NCBI GenBank assembly: GCA_964415525.1
Contig: CAYQAS010000155.1
Location: 1 to 8,409, forward strand
Direction: 5' to 3'
Length of the DNA: 8,409 bases
DNA from: CAZPUI01 sp964415525
GTDB lineage: Bacteria > Acidobacteriota > Holophagae > Holophagales > Holophagaceae
The notes under the pieces are model-generated. The model searched no databases, was not told where the DNA came from, and saw nothing but the letters and a program-made list of their open reading frames with translations. The translations under genes and the position numbers were made by a program. This document shows positions 1-5,737 of the stretch, piece after piece. Within the stretch, counting starts at the first letter, position 1. The number at the start of each line of letters is the position of its first letter.

Positions 1-2
1 TC

Positions 3-53
3 ATCGAGGCCCTCGTGATCTACGTCCTCGTGGCCGCCTTCGCCGTCAAGTAG
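3..53 (+). CDS. atpE: C-terminal fragment, probable ATP synthase F0 subunit c
   Basis: Only the last 16 codons and the TAG stop are visible. The fragment starts IEALVIYVLV and ends AAFAVK, which resembles the second transmembrane helix of F-type ATP synthase subunit c. In chloroplast and many bacterial c subunits the ion-binding glutamate is followed by a pattern like EALTIYGLVVALAL, and here Glu is followed by AL, IY and LV at the same spacing. Subunit c forms the membrane rotor ring that carries protons or sodium ions. The 14 residues after the glutamate make a slightly short C-terminus for the family. A strong terminator follows 22 bases downstream, so this looks like the last gene of its transcript. 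With so little sequence, another small hydrophobic protein cannot be excluded. Confidence 0.6.
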   Translation: MEALVIYVLVAAFAVK

Positions 54-74
54 GCTTAGAATCGGTTCTGCCCA

Positions 75-104
75 GAGGGGCGCCGCCGGCGCCCCTCCTT
101 TTTT
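75..104 (+). terminator. Intrinsic (rho-independent) terminator after the subunit c-like gene
   Basis: A 10-bp perfect GC-rich stem (75-84 with 88-97) closes on a 3-base loop (GCC). Two bases later comes a run of six T (99-104). This is a textbook intrinsic terminator. It separates the upstream transcript from the gene starting at 143. Confidence 0.92.
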
Positions 105-142
105 GCCTTCAGACTCAATCCGTCGATAAGCTACTGACCCCC
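103..142 (+). promoter_or_regulatory. Candidate promoter region for the RelA/SpoT-like, STAS and phosphatase operon
   Basis: The operon's promoter should lie between the terminator and the ATG at 143. A weak sigma70-like pair is visible: TTGCCT (103-108) and GATAAG (125-130), 16 bases apart, each only a partial consensus match. Transcription from it would leave a leader of only a few bases. No Shine-Dalgarno sequence precedes the ATG (the preceding bases are CTGACCCCC). This assignment is tentative. Confidence 0.25.
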
Positions 143-1318
143 ATGGCTCCGATTCCGCGCTTCCCCCTGACACCCGAGATCACCCGCGTGGTCCTGGGAG
201 GCGGCTCATTCATCGATCAGGACGGTCTGCACATCGAAGACCGGGATGAAGCCCGGGACTTCACGCTGCACTATGGCTACGACCTCGACATTCCCTACCA
301 GCGGGCACATGTCATCCGCGTCTTCGAGGATGCCTTGGTATTCACCGAGGAAGTCATCCTCGAGGGGACGGGCCTCGATCTGCCCTTGGAGATCCTGGAG
401 CTTCAGGATCCCCTGGATCTGCTGGTCTGGGCGAGCCGTCGCCCACGGGATCTCCTGTCCCGTTGGTCCTGTGTCGTCCTGCGGGTCATGCACACACTCT
501 TCCACGTGGACAACAACGTCTACCTGCGCTTCCTGCCGGAGATCCAGCAGCAGATCTTCGAGCAGTACGACCGCTACCTCGTGCCGCAGAACGATGGCAC
601 CTGGCTCCTGAAAGGACGCTACGAGGTGCCGCTGCTGGCCTGTCGGAGGAAGGAGAGCAAGGATCGGGTGTCGATGCTTTTGAAGCTTCTTCACAAACCC
701 GAGAATGTGGCCGAAACGATCTATGACCAGATCGGAATCCGTCTCGTGGCGGAAGATCTGCTCGGCGTTCTCCTCGTGATCCGCTTCCTCATGGACCACC
801 ACGTGCTCATGGCGACCCACATCAAGCCCTCCCGCACCCGGAACCTCATGGTGGACCTGGGGGCGCTGGAGCACTGGATGCATGGCCTGCCCGCGGATTT
901 CGACGCTCGTAATCTGAGCCGAGAGGCTCGGGCCGAATTGGCGGGGCGGCTGACGCTCCGAGGTGCGGAAAGCGACAATAATCCATACTCTTCAAGCAGT
1001 TATTCCGCGGTTCAGTTCACCGCCCGCTCCCTGGTGCGGTTGCCGAGCCCGGCAGTCTCTGCCCTCGAAAAAGTCCTGGAGAGATTTCGCGCCGTCGGAC
1101 GCCCTGATGAGGGCGATCTGTTGCGGATTCCGGAGTTGATCCAGGAACAGGAGGAGTTTACTTTCTTCTTTGCACACGAAGTCCAGATCATGGAGAGAAC
1201 CGGTTTCGACCGAACTGTCTCGGGTCCTGCCTCCCACGCCGAGTACAAACAACGGCAGCGAGAGGCGGCCCGAAAGCGCGTATTGCAAGGCATCTCGATT
1301 CAGGAGGCCCCATGCTGA
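143..1318 (+). CDS. Divergent RelA/SpoT-like nucleotidyltransferase-domain protein (391 aa)
   Basis: This probably belongs to a family usually annotated only as a conserved hypothetical (possibly TIGR04552, from memory). What can be read is a RelA/SpoT synthetase core. K173, S177 and K181 have the 4+4 spacing of the ATP-binding K/S/K in RelA/SpoT. IYDQIGIR (193-200) matches the IYDLxAIR motif, with D195 in the metal-binding Asp position. K228 lies 33 residues after that Asp, as in classical Rel. NPYSS (280-284) matches NGYQS with its guanine-stacking Tyr. EVQI (346-349), with G361, H365, Y368 and K369 at +15, +19, +22 and +23, matches the ExQI...G...H..YK block, including the catalytic Glu. 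There are no HD hydrolase, TGS or ACT domains. The first ~150 residues are unrecognised, and extra segments flank the NPYSS motif. The predicted activity is pyrophosphate transfer from ATP to a nucleotide. The domain match is well supported; product and substrate are inferred. The ATG at 143 has no Shine-Dalgarno, but no better start was seen. The stop overlaps the STAS start. Confidence 0.8.
   Translation: MAPIPRFPLTPEITRVVLGGGSFIDQDGLHIEDRDEARDFTLHYGYDLDIPYQRAHVIRVFEDALVFTEEVILEGTGLDLPLEILELQDPLDLLVWASRRPRDLLSRWSCVVLRVMHTLFHVDNNVYLRFLPEIQQQIFEQYDRYLVPQNDGTWLLKGRYEVPLLACRRKESKDRVSMLLKLLHKPENVAETIYDQIGIRLVAEDLLGVLLVIRFLMDHHVLMATHIKPSRTRNLMVDLGALEHWMHGLPADFDARNLSREARAELAGRLTLRGAESDNNPYSSSSYSAVQFTARSLVRLPSPAVSALEKVLERFRAVGRPDEGDLLRIPELIQEQEEFTFFFAHEVQIMERTGFDRTVSGPASHAEYKQRQREAARKRVLQGISIQEAPC
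1302..1307 (+). promoter_or_regulatory. Shine-Dalgarno AGGAGG for the STAS gene
   Basis: A perfect AGGAGG lies inside the 3' end of the upstream gene, four bases before the ATG at 1312. It fixes the STAS start and shows that the 7-base overlap of the two genes is real and supports reinitiation. Confidence 0.85.
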
Positions 1319-1650
1319 ACATCCAGACCCGCCAGGAAGGTTCTGCTTCCGTGGTAACCATCCAGGGCAAAGTCAACTTTGAGGTCACGGCGCAACTCCG
1401 GGACGTCATTCGCGACACTGTGACCACCCAGCAGCCCAAGCTGCTGGTCATCAACCTGGAAGGTGTCAGCTTCATCGATTCCTCGGGTCTCGGCCTGCTT
1501 GTTGCCGCCCGCAATAGCGTGGACAAGAACAACGGAAAGCTCCATCTCTGTGGCCTACCGTCGCAGGTCAAGAAGACCTTCGATCAGACGAACCTGACCA
1601 ACTACTTCTCGATTTTCGCCACTGAGCAGGACGCCCTCCGAGGGGCCTGA
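1312..1650 (+). CDS. STAS-domain anti-sigma factor antagonist (SpoIIAA/RsbV family)
   Basis: This 112-aa single-domain STAS protein has the usual size for the SpoIIAA/RsbV family. The signature FIDSSGLGLLVAAR (54-67) contains the conserved Asp (D56) and the phosphorylatable serine just after it (S57). The N-terminal beta strands (VVTIQGKVNF) and the C-terminal helix also fit. Unphosphorylated members bind a HATPase-type anti-sigma kinase and release its sigma factor or another partner, while the kinase phosphorylates the serine to switch this off. Here the ATG overlaps the stop of the RelA/SpoT-like gene (ATGCTGA) and has its own AGGAGG. The serine phosphatase gene starts 26 bases downstream, making it the obvious enzyme to reset this protein. 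No matching kinase or sigma factor is present in the window, so the final target is unknown. Confidence 0.95.
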   Translation: MLNIQTRQEGSASVVTIQGKVNFEVTAQLRDVIRDTVTTQQPKLLVINLEGVSFIDSSGLGLLVAARNSVDKNNGKLHLCGLPSQVKKTFDQTNLTNYFSIFATEQDALRGA

Positions 1651-1676
1651 GTGCCGTTGATCCGGGGAGACAGGTC

Positions 1677-2843
1677 ATGACCAAAGGGGTGGTGCTGGTC
1701 GTCGATGACGAGGCGGCGATCCGCGACATCCTGCAGTTTTATTTGAAGCGTGCGGGCTACCAGGTGCTGATCGCCGAGAACGGTCGGCGGGCCCTGGAGG
1801 AGATGGACAAGCTCCTTCCGGACTTGATCCTCTCGGATCTCCGCATGCCGGAACTGAGTGGCGATGATCTCTGTCAGCGGGTGAAGGGCAATCCGGCAAC
1901 CCGCGACATCTATTTCGTGCTGGTGTCTGCCCTGGATGGGACCGCCTCCAAGATCGGTGGTCTGAACCTGGGCGCCGACGACATGATCTCGAAGCCCTTC
2001 CACGCCCAGGAGGTCATGGCGAAGGTGGAAAGCGCCTTCCGCATCATCGCGATGCAGAAGGAGATCAAGCGGACCAATCAGGAGCTCCGCAGCTACCAGG
2101 AGCGGATGGAAACTGAGCTGGCCCTTGCTGCACGCTTGCAGATGGGCCTTCTGCCGTCCTCTCCAGGTGCGGGTGGGGGTGTCCGCTTCACCCATCGCTA
2201 CCTGCCCGCCGAGGGCATTGGCGGCGACATCTACGCCATCAGTCCTCTGCCGGATGGCAGCGTGGCCATGATGATCGCGGATGTGAGCGGGCATGGTGTG
2301 ACGGCCGCCCTGATTTCCGCCATGGTCAAGACCACCTTCGAGGCGCAGCTCCGGAGCGCGGGAACTCCCCTCGACTGGGCGTTCTCGATGAATCGTGAAC
2401 TGGCGCGCAACACCCTGACCGAACAGTTTGCCACGGCCTTTCTGGCCCGGCTGGAACCTGAATCGAACACCCTGTCCTACGTCATGGCGGGCCACGACGC
2501 GCCCATCCTGATCCCCGGCGGCGCCACAGGCGGGCTCCATCGGCCCGAAGTCCTCCGGGGCCGGGGCTTCATGCTCGGCATCGACGAGGATCTGCCTTTC
2601 GAGCAGCTGAGTTGCACGTTTCACAGGGGCGATCGCCTGCTGCTCTACACCGACGGTCTTGTCGAAGTCGAGTGCGAGGACAAGTCCTACCTGGGCCTGG
2701 AGGGGCTGCTTGGGATCGCGGCGGAGCTTCCAGAAGGCGAGGATGCGGCCGCAGCCTTCATCGTCGCCAAGGCCGAGGCCCACAACGCCCCCAGCCCGTT
2801 CGTGGATGACGTGACCCTGGTGGTGGTGGACCGCCTCAGCTGA
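1677..2843 (+). CDS. Response regulator with PP2C-type serine phosphatase output (RsbU/SpoIIE-like)
   Basis: The first domain (about 1-125) is a receiver with the acidic pair D10/D11, phosphoacceptor D54 in LILSDLRMP, S84 and K106 in SKP. A helical, probably coiled-coil linker (about 125-157) follows. The C-terminal domain (about 165-388) is a PP2C/SpoIIE phosphatase with metal-binding motifs GGD (D184), ADVSGHG (D202), AGHD (271-274), YTDGL (D326) and DDVT (377-380), so it looks catalytically intact. A sensor kinase would phosphorylate D54 and thereby control dephosphorylation of a STAS protein, most simply the one encoded immediately upstream. GGGGAG (1664-1669), seven bases before the ATG, serves as ribosome-binding site. 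No cognate sensor kinase gene is nearby. Its last codons overlap those of the convergent hldD gene. The 388-aa length is normal for REC-PP2C proteins. Confidence 0.95.
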   Translation: MTKGVVLVVDDEAAIRDILQFYLKRAGYQVLIAENGRRALEEMDKLLPDLILSDLRMPELSGDDLCQRVKGNPATRDIYFVLVSALDGTASKIGGLNLGADDMISKPFHAQEVMAKVESAFRIIAMQKEIKRTNQELRSYQERMETELALAARLQMGLLPSSPGAGGGVRFTHRYLPAEGIGGDIYAISPLPDGSVAMMIADVSGHGVTAALISAMVKTTFEAQLRSAGTPLDWAFSMNRELARNTLTEQFATAFLARLEPESNTLSYVMAGHDAPILIPGGATGGLHRPEVLRGRGFMLGIDEDLPFEQLSCTFHRGDRLLLYTDGLVEVECEDKSYLGLEGLLGIAAELPEGEDAAAAFIVAKAEAHNAPSPFVDDVTLVVVDRLS

Positions 2844-2851
2844 GTTCGGTC
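2829..2851. terminator. Imperfect inverted repeat over the two convergent stop codons, possible bidirectional terminator
   Basis: The 10-bp palindrome CTCAGCTGAG (2835-2844) contains both stop codons: TGA of the phosphatase gene on the plus strand and TGA of hldD on the minus strand. It is flanked by GACCG (2829-2833) and CGGTC (2847-2851), which are complementary. Together they can form an interrupted hairpin on either strand. There is no T-run, so it is not a classical intrinsic terminator. It is the only candidate structure between the two convergent operons. Confidence 0.3.
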
Positions 2852-3771
2852 AGCGTGCGGGAGATGCCGTCCTCAAGGGACGTGAAGGGCGCGGCATAGC
2901 CAGCCTCCCGCAGCCCACGGGTATCCGCCTGGGTGAAGCTCTGGTACTTGCCCAGGAGCTCCGCGGGGAAGGGGATGTACTCGATCCGGCCCCGCCCCAG
3001 GTGCTGGATGATCGTGTGGGCGATGGCATTGAAGCTGCGGGCGTGGCCCGTGCCGGCGTTGTAGATGCCCTTGCGGGCCGGGCCGGAGGCGAAGTGCAGG
3101 TTGATGGCGGCGATGTCGTTCACGTGGACGAAGTCGCGCACCTGCTCGCCGGAGGCATAGCCGTCCGTGCCGTCGAAGAGACGACAGACGCCGGTTTCCT
3201 TCAGTTGGCGAAGCAACTGGTGCAGCACGGATTGCATGCGGCCCTTGTGGCCTTCCCGGGCGCCATAGACGTTGAAGTAGCGCAGGCCGACCACCGTGCC
3301 CTGGAGGCGGGGTAGGTGATGGCGCACGTACTGGTCGAAGGCGAGCTTGCTGTAGCCGTAGCAGTTCAGCGGGCACTCGTTTGCGGGATCCACGCTGAAG
3401 ACCCGGCTGGAACCATAGACCGCGGCGCTGCTGGCATAGATCAAGGGGGCTTTCTTCGTCTGGGCGAAGGCGAGGACTTCCTTGGAGTACGTGAAGTTGT
3501 TGTCCATCAGGTAACGGCCATCGCTGACCATGGTGTCGCTGCAGGCGCCCTGGTGAAAGATCGCCTCGGGCTTGAGGTCCAGGCCCGAGGCGAGGCGCTC
3601 GCGAAACTCGCCCTTATCCATGAAATCCGAGATGGTGAGGTCCGCCAGGTTCCGGAACTTCTCGGCCCGGGTCAGGTTGTCCACCACGAGGATGTCCGTG
3701 TGCCCCTGGCGGTTCAGCTCCCGCACCAGATGGCTACCGATGAAGCCTGCGCCTCCCGTGACGATGAACAT
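2836..3771 (-). CDS. hldD: ADP-L-glycero-D-manno-heptose-6-epimerase
   Basis: This enzyme epimerises ADP-D-glycero-D-manno-heptose to the L,D form, the last step in making the activated heptose for the LPS inner core. It acts in the cytoplasm. The 311 aa match the family length (E. coli about 310). The Rossmann motif TGGAGFIGS (5-13) binds NADP. The family-specific motifs FRNL..L.I.DFMDK (39-53), HQGACSDT (73-80), the catalytic YGYSK (Y138, K142), EGHKGRM (K176, counterpart of the second catalytic Lys) and KYQSFTQAD (275-283) are all present. GGGAGG (complement of 3779-3784) precedes the ATG at good spacing. It is the last gene of the minus-strand operon, 24 bases after the transporter gene, and its stop overlaps the convergent phosphatase gene. 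The symbol rfaD is also in use. Confidence 0.97.
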   Translation of the reverse strand: MFIVTGGAGFIGSHLVRELNRQGHTDILVVDNLTRAEKFRNLADLTISDFMDKGEFRERLASGLDLKPEAIFHQGACSDTMVSDGRYLMDNNFTYSKEVLAFAQTKKAPLIYASSAAVYGSSRVFSVDPANECPLNCYGYSKLAFDQYVRHHLPRLQGTVVGLRYFNVYGAREGHKGRMQSVLHQLLRQLKETGVCRLFDGTDGYASGEQVRDFVHVNDIAAINLHFASGPARKGIYNAGTGHARSFNAIAHTIIQHLGRGRIEYIPFPAELLGKYQSFTQADTRGLREAGYAAPFTSLEDGISRTLTELS

Positions 3772-3795
3772 GGTTCTGCCTCCCGCAATTCCAGT

Positions 3796-4743
3796 CTAGA
3801 CGGTCTCTTCCCGGAGCAGCCTCGGACCCAGCTCCGCAAGCAACATGGCGCTCACGATCACCACGCCGCCCAGGAGCTGGAGGGGGGCGAGGTGTTCGTG
3901 CACGCCGGGCACCAGGCCGGACATGGCGAGGGCGGCGGCGAAGACCGGCTCCATGCTGAACGCGATGGCGGCCTCCGTGGCGCCCAGGTGTTTCTGGAGC
4001 GTGCTCATCAGGTAGAAGGCGAGGGCCGTCGCGATCATCGAGAGGTAGAACAGGCCCAGCCACACGCCTGGGCTGCGAAGCACCGTGGTGAGGCCTTCGA
4101 AGCCGCCCAGCTTCGAGCCGTCCGGTCGCGCCTGAGGCGGCACCACCAGGGCGAGGCCCCAGGAGAGCAGGGCCACCACCGTGACCTGCCCCAGGGCGAG
4201 GGCCCAGCCGCTGGAGCGCTGGCTGAATCGCCCGGTCATCACAATGTGAAAGCCGCAGAGGACCGCGCAAAGGAGCGTTTCGGTGTCGCCAAAGTTCCAG
4301 CCGCCCATGGAGCGCCCCGGTTCATGAACGAGCAGGAAGAGGCCGAGGGTGGCGACGACGGCGCCGATGGCATGGCTGCGCTTGGGGAGCTGCCGGAAGA
4401 GCAGGCCCACCAGGGGCGTGAAGATGACGTAGAGGCCGGTGATGAAGCCGCTCTTGCTCGTGGTGGTGTAGCGCAGGCCGTCCGCCTGGAGCCAGAACGT
4501 CGGCGTGAGCACGAGGCCCAGCCAGAGCCCGTCCTTGAGCGCCTGGCGCGTCACCCGGACCCGGAGGATCAGCATGCCCAGGCCGAGGCCCAGGGCGCCC
4601 AGAGTGAATCGCACCGCCAGCATGCTGCCCACACTGAGGCCCGCACTGAGCAGGGCCTTCATGGCGGCGAAGCTGGCCCCCCAGACCGCGCTGAGCAGGA
4701 GGATTCCCGTAACGGCCCAGGTATGGGCGGAGCGAGGCGGCAT
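3796..4743 (-). CDS. EamA/DMT-superfamily inner-membrane transporter
   Basis: This 315-aa protein has about ten hydrophobic segments (roughly 9-30, 37-60, 70-88, 97-117, 124-140, 153-171, 180-200, 225-246, 257-277 and 287-305), arranged as two EamA repeats. Typical DMT signatures are WGASFAAMK (21-29) in helix 1, SKSGFITGLYVIFTPLV (96-112) in the first half and EAAIAFSMEPVFAA (257-270) in the second. The family exports or exchanges small metabolites, and the substrate cannot be read from sequence. Its ATG shares one base with the stop of the DUF1573 gene (TAATG), and no clear Shine-Dalgarno is seen upstream. Translation therefore probably depends on coupling. Its place between LPS-heptose genes could mean an envelope role such as moving a sugar intermediate, but this is only a contextual guess. 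Confidence 0.92.
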   Translation of the reverse strand: MPPRSAHTWAVTGILLLSAVWGASFAAMKALLSAGLSVGSMLAVRFTLGALGLGLGMLILRVRVTRQALKDGLWLGLVLTPTFWLQADGLRYTTTSKSGFITGLYVIFTPLVGLLFRQLPKRSHAIGAVVATLGLFLLVHEPGRSMGGWNFGDTETLLCAVLCGFHIVMTGRFSQRSSGWALALGQVTVVALLSWGLALVVPPQARPDGSKLGGFEGLTTVLRSPGVWLGLFYLSMIATALAFYLMSTLQKHLGATEAAIAFSMEPVFAAALAMSGLVPGVHEHLAPLQLLGGVVIVSAMLLAELGPRLLREETV

Positions 4744-5717
4744 TACTTCGGCTGGAGGACGACGGAAACCCGCAGCTCCAGTTCCGGCTGTTCGGGATCA
4801 TCGGTGCTGAAGATCACCTTCTCGTTGTAGAAGCCTTCCTTCTGGCCCTTGAAGTTCACCTGGACCTTGTGGCTCACCGCGGCAGCAGCACCGACGCCGG
4901 ACACGGACACCAGGGCATCCTGGGTGGTGCGCACGCCGGTGATCCGGAAGGGGCGATTCTGGACATGGGACAGGGTCACAGGCTTGGAGAGGGCGGCGCC
5001 AGGTGCCTCGGACCAGGCCACCCGATCGGGAGTCGCGGTGATGTTGGCCTGGAGGGCCCACTGCACCTGGATCGGAATGCTTCCGAAGCGGGGGTTGTTG
5101 GTCTGGATCACGAGGTTGTCGAGTCCGTGGAGGCGGCTCGTGGGGATCTTCTTGGCATCCAGGGTCACGTCGATCGCGACGTCCTTGCCCTCGGCCTTCC
5201 ACGTGGCGGCGAGGTAGGGGGCGCCCGGCGACCGGACTTCGGTCACCACCACCGGCTGACCGTTGCCGCTGATGAGGCGCAGGCTGCCCTTGCGGCCCTG
5301 GCTGCGCTGCACATCCAGGAAGAAGAGGGCCGTCGTGCTCGGCGTGATCTCGTGGATGACCTCTGCCTCGAAGGTGAGGGTGGATACAGGGTTCGCCGGA
5401 TCGTCGGACACCACCTGCAGCGACTTGCGCACGGCTCCGCGGAAGGTCTTGGGATCGAAACCGATCTCAATCTCGGTGCTTTCGCCCGCGGCCAGCGACC
5501 ACTTCCCTGCATTCGAACTCGTGCAGCCGCAGGAGGGGTTCAGCTGCGTGATGTTCAGGAAGGCCTTGCCGGTGTTGGACACCTTGAAGCGGTACGTGAC
5601 CTTCTTGTCCCCGGGGATCTTTCCGAAGTCGTGGTGGGTCTTGTTGAACGTGATGACAGGCTTGTCCTGGGCGACGAGGATCGCGGGCACGGCCAGCATC
5701 AGCACGGGAATGCGCAT
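4743..5717 (-). CDS. Secreted DUF1573-containing protein with three Ig-like modules
   Basis: The 324-aa protein starts with a short signal peptide (MRIPVLMLAVPAILVAQ, cleavage probably near 16-17) with no lipobox Cys, so it is predicted periplasmic or exported. Residues about 22-120 form a DUF1573/ASH-like beta-sandwich: HHDFGKIPGDKKVTYRFKV, then NTGK, then the CGC motif (C63, C65), then FDP. Two further modules (about 122-225 and 226-322) end in strands resembling the end of the first: SDDP (104-107), TNNP (206-209) and TDDP (305-308), each followed by a beta strand. The molecular function of the family is unknown. The start at 5717 is preferred over the ATG at 5768 because GGAGG sits just before it and the signal peptide begins there. 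The longer version would overlap the upstream glycosyltransferase. The stop overlaps the transporter start. Confidence 0.88.
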   Translation of the reverse strand: MRIPVLMLAVPAILVAQDKPVITFNKTHHDFGKIPGDKKVTYRFKVSNTGKAFLNITQLNPSCGCTSSNAGKWSLAAGESTEIEIGFDPKTFRGAVRKSLQVVSDDPANPVSTLTFEAEVIHEITPSTTALFFLDVQRSQGRKGSLRLISGNGQPVVVTEVRSPGAPYLAATWKAEGKDVAIDVTLDAKKIPTSRLHGLDNLVIQTNNPRFGSIPIQVQWALQANITATPDRVAWSEAPGAALSKPVTLSHVQNRPFRITGVRTTQDALVSVSGVGAAAAVSHKVQVNFKGQKEGFYNEKVIFSTDDPEQPELELRVSVVLQPK

Positions 5718-5721
5718 GGGT

Positions 5722-5726
5722 CCTCC
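5722..5726 (-). promoter_or_regulatory. Shine-Dalgarno GGAGG deciding the DUF1573 start
   Basis: The complement reads GGAGG, four bases before the ATG at 5717. It supports that start over the in-frame ATG 51 bases upstream, which lies inside the preceding gene. Confidence 0.8.
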
Positions 5727-5737
5727 AATGAAACCAT

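Noticed and set aside
206..883. 225-aa open frame on the minus strand
   Set aside because: It is antisense to the RelA/SpoT-like gene, which has conserved motifs. The frame is His/Gln/Val-rich and unlike any family I recognise.
1602..2783. 393-aa open frame on the minus strand
   Set aside because: It is antisense to the receiver-phosphatase gene, whose motifs are complete. The frame shows no recognisable domain and no ribosome-binding site was identified.
3316..4830. 504-aa open frame on the plus strand
   Set aside because: It lies antisense to hldD, the EamA gene and the DUF1573 end, all with clear family motifs. Its translation is low-complexity, rich in Ala, Glu, His and Gly, as expected from a GC-rich shadow frame.
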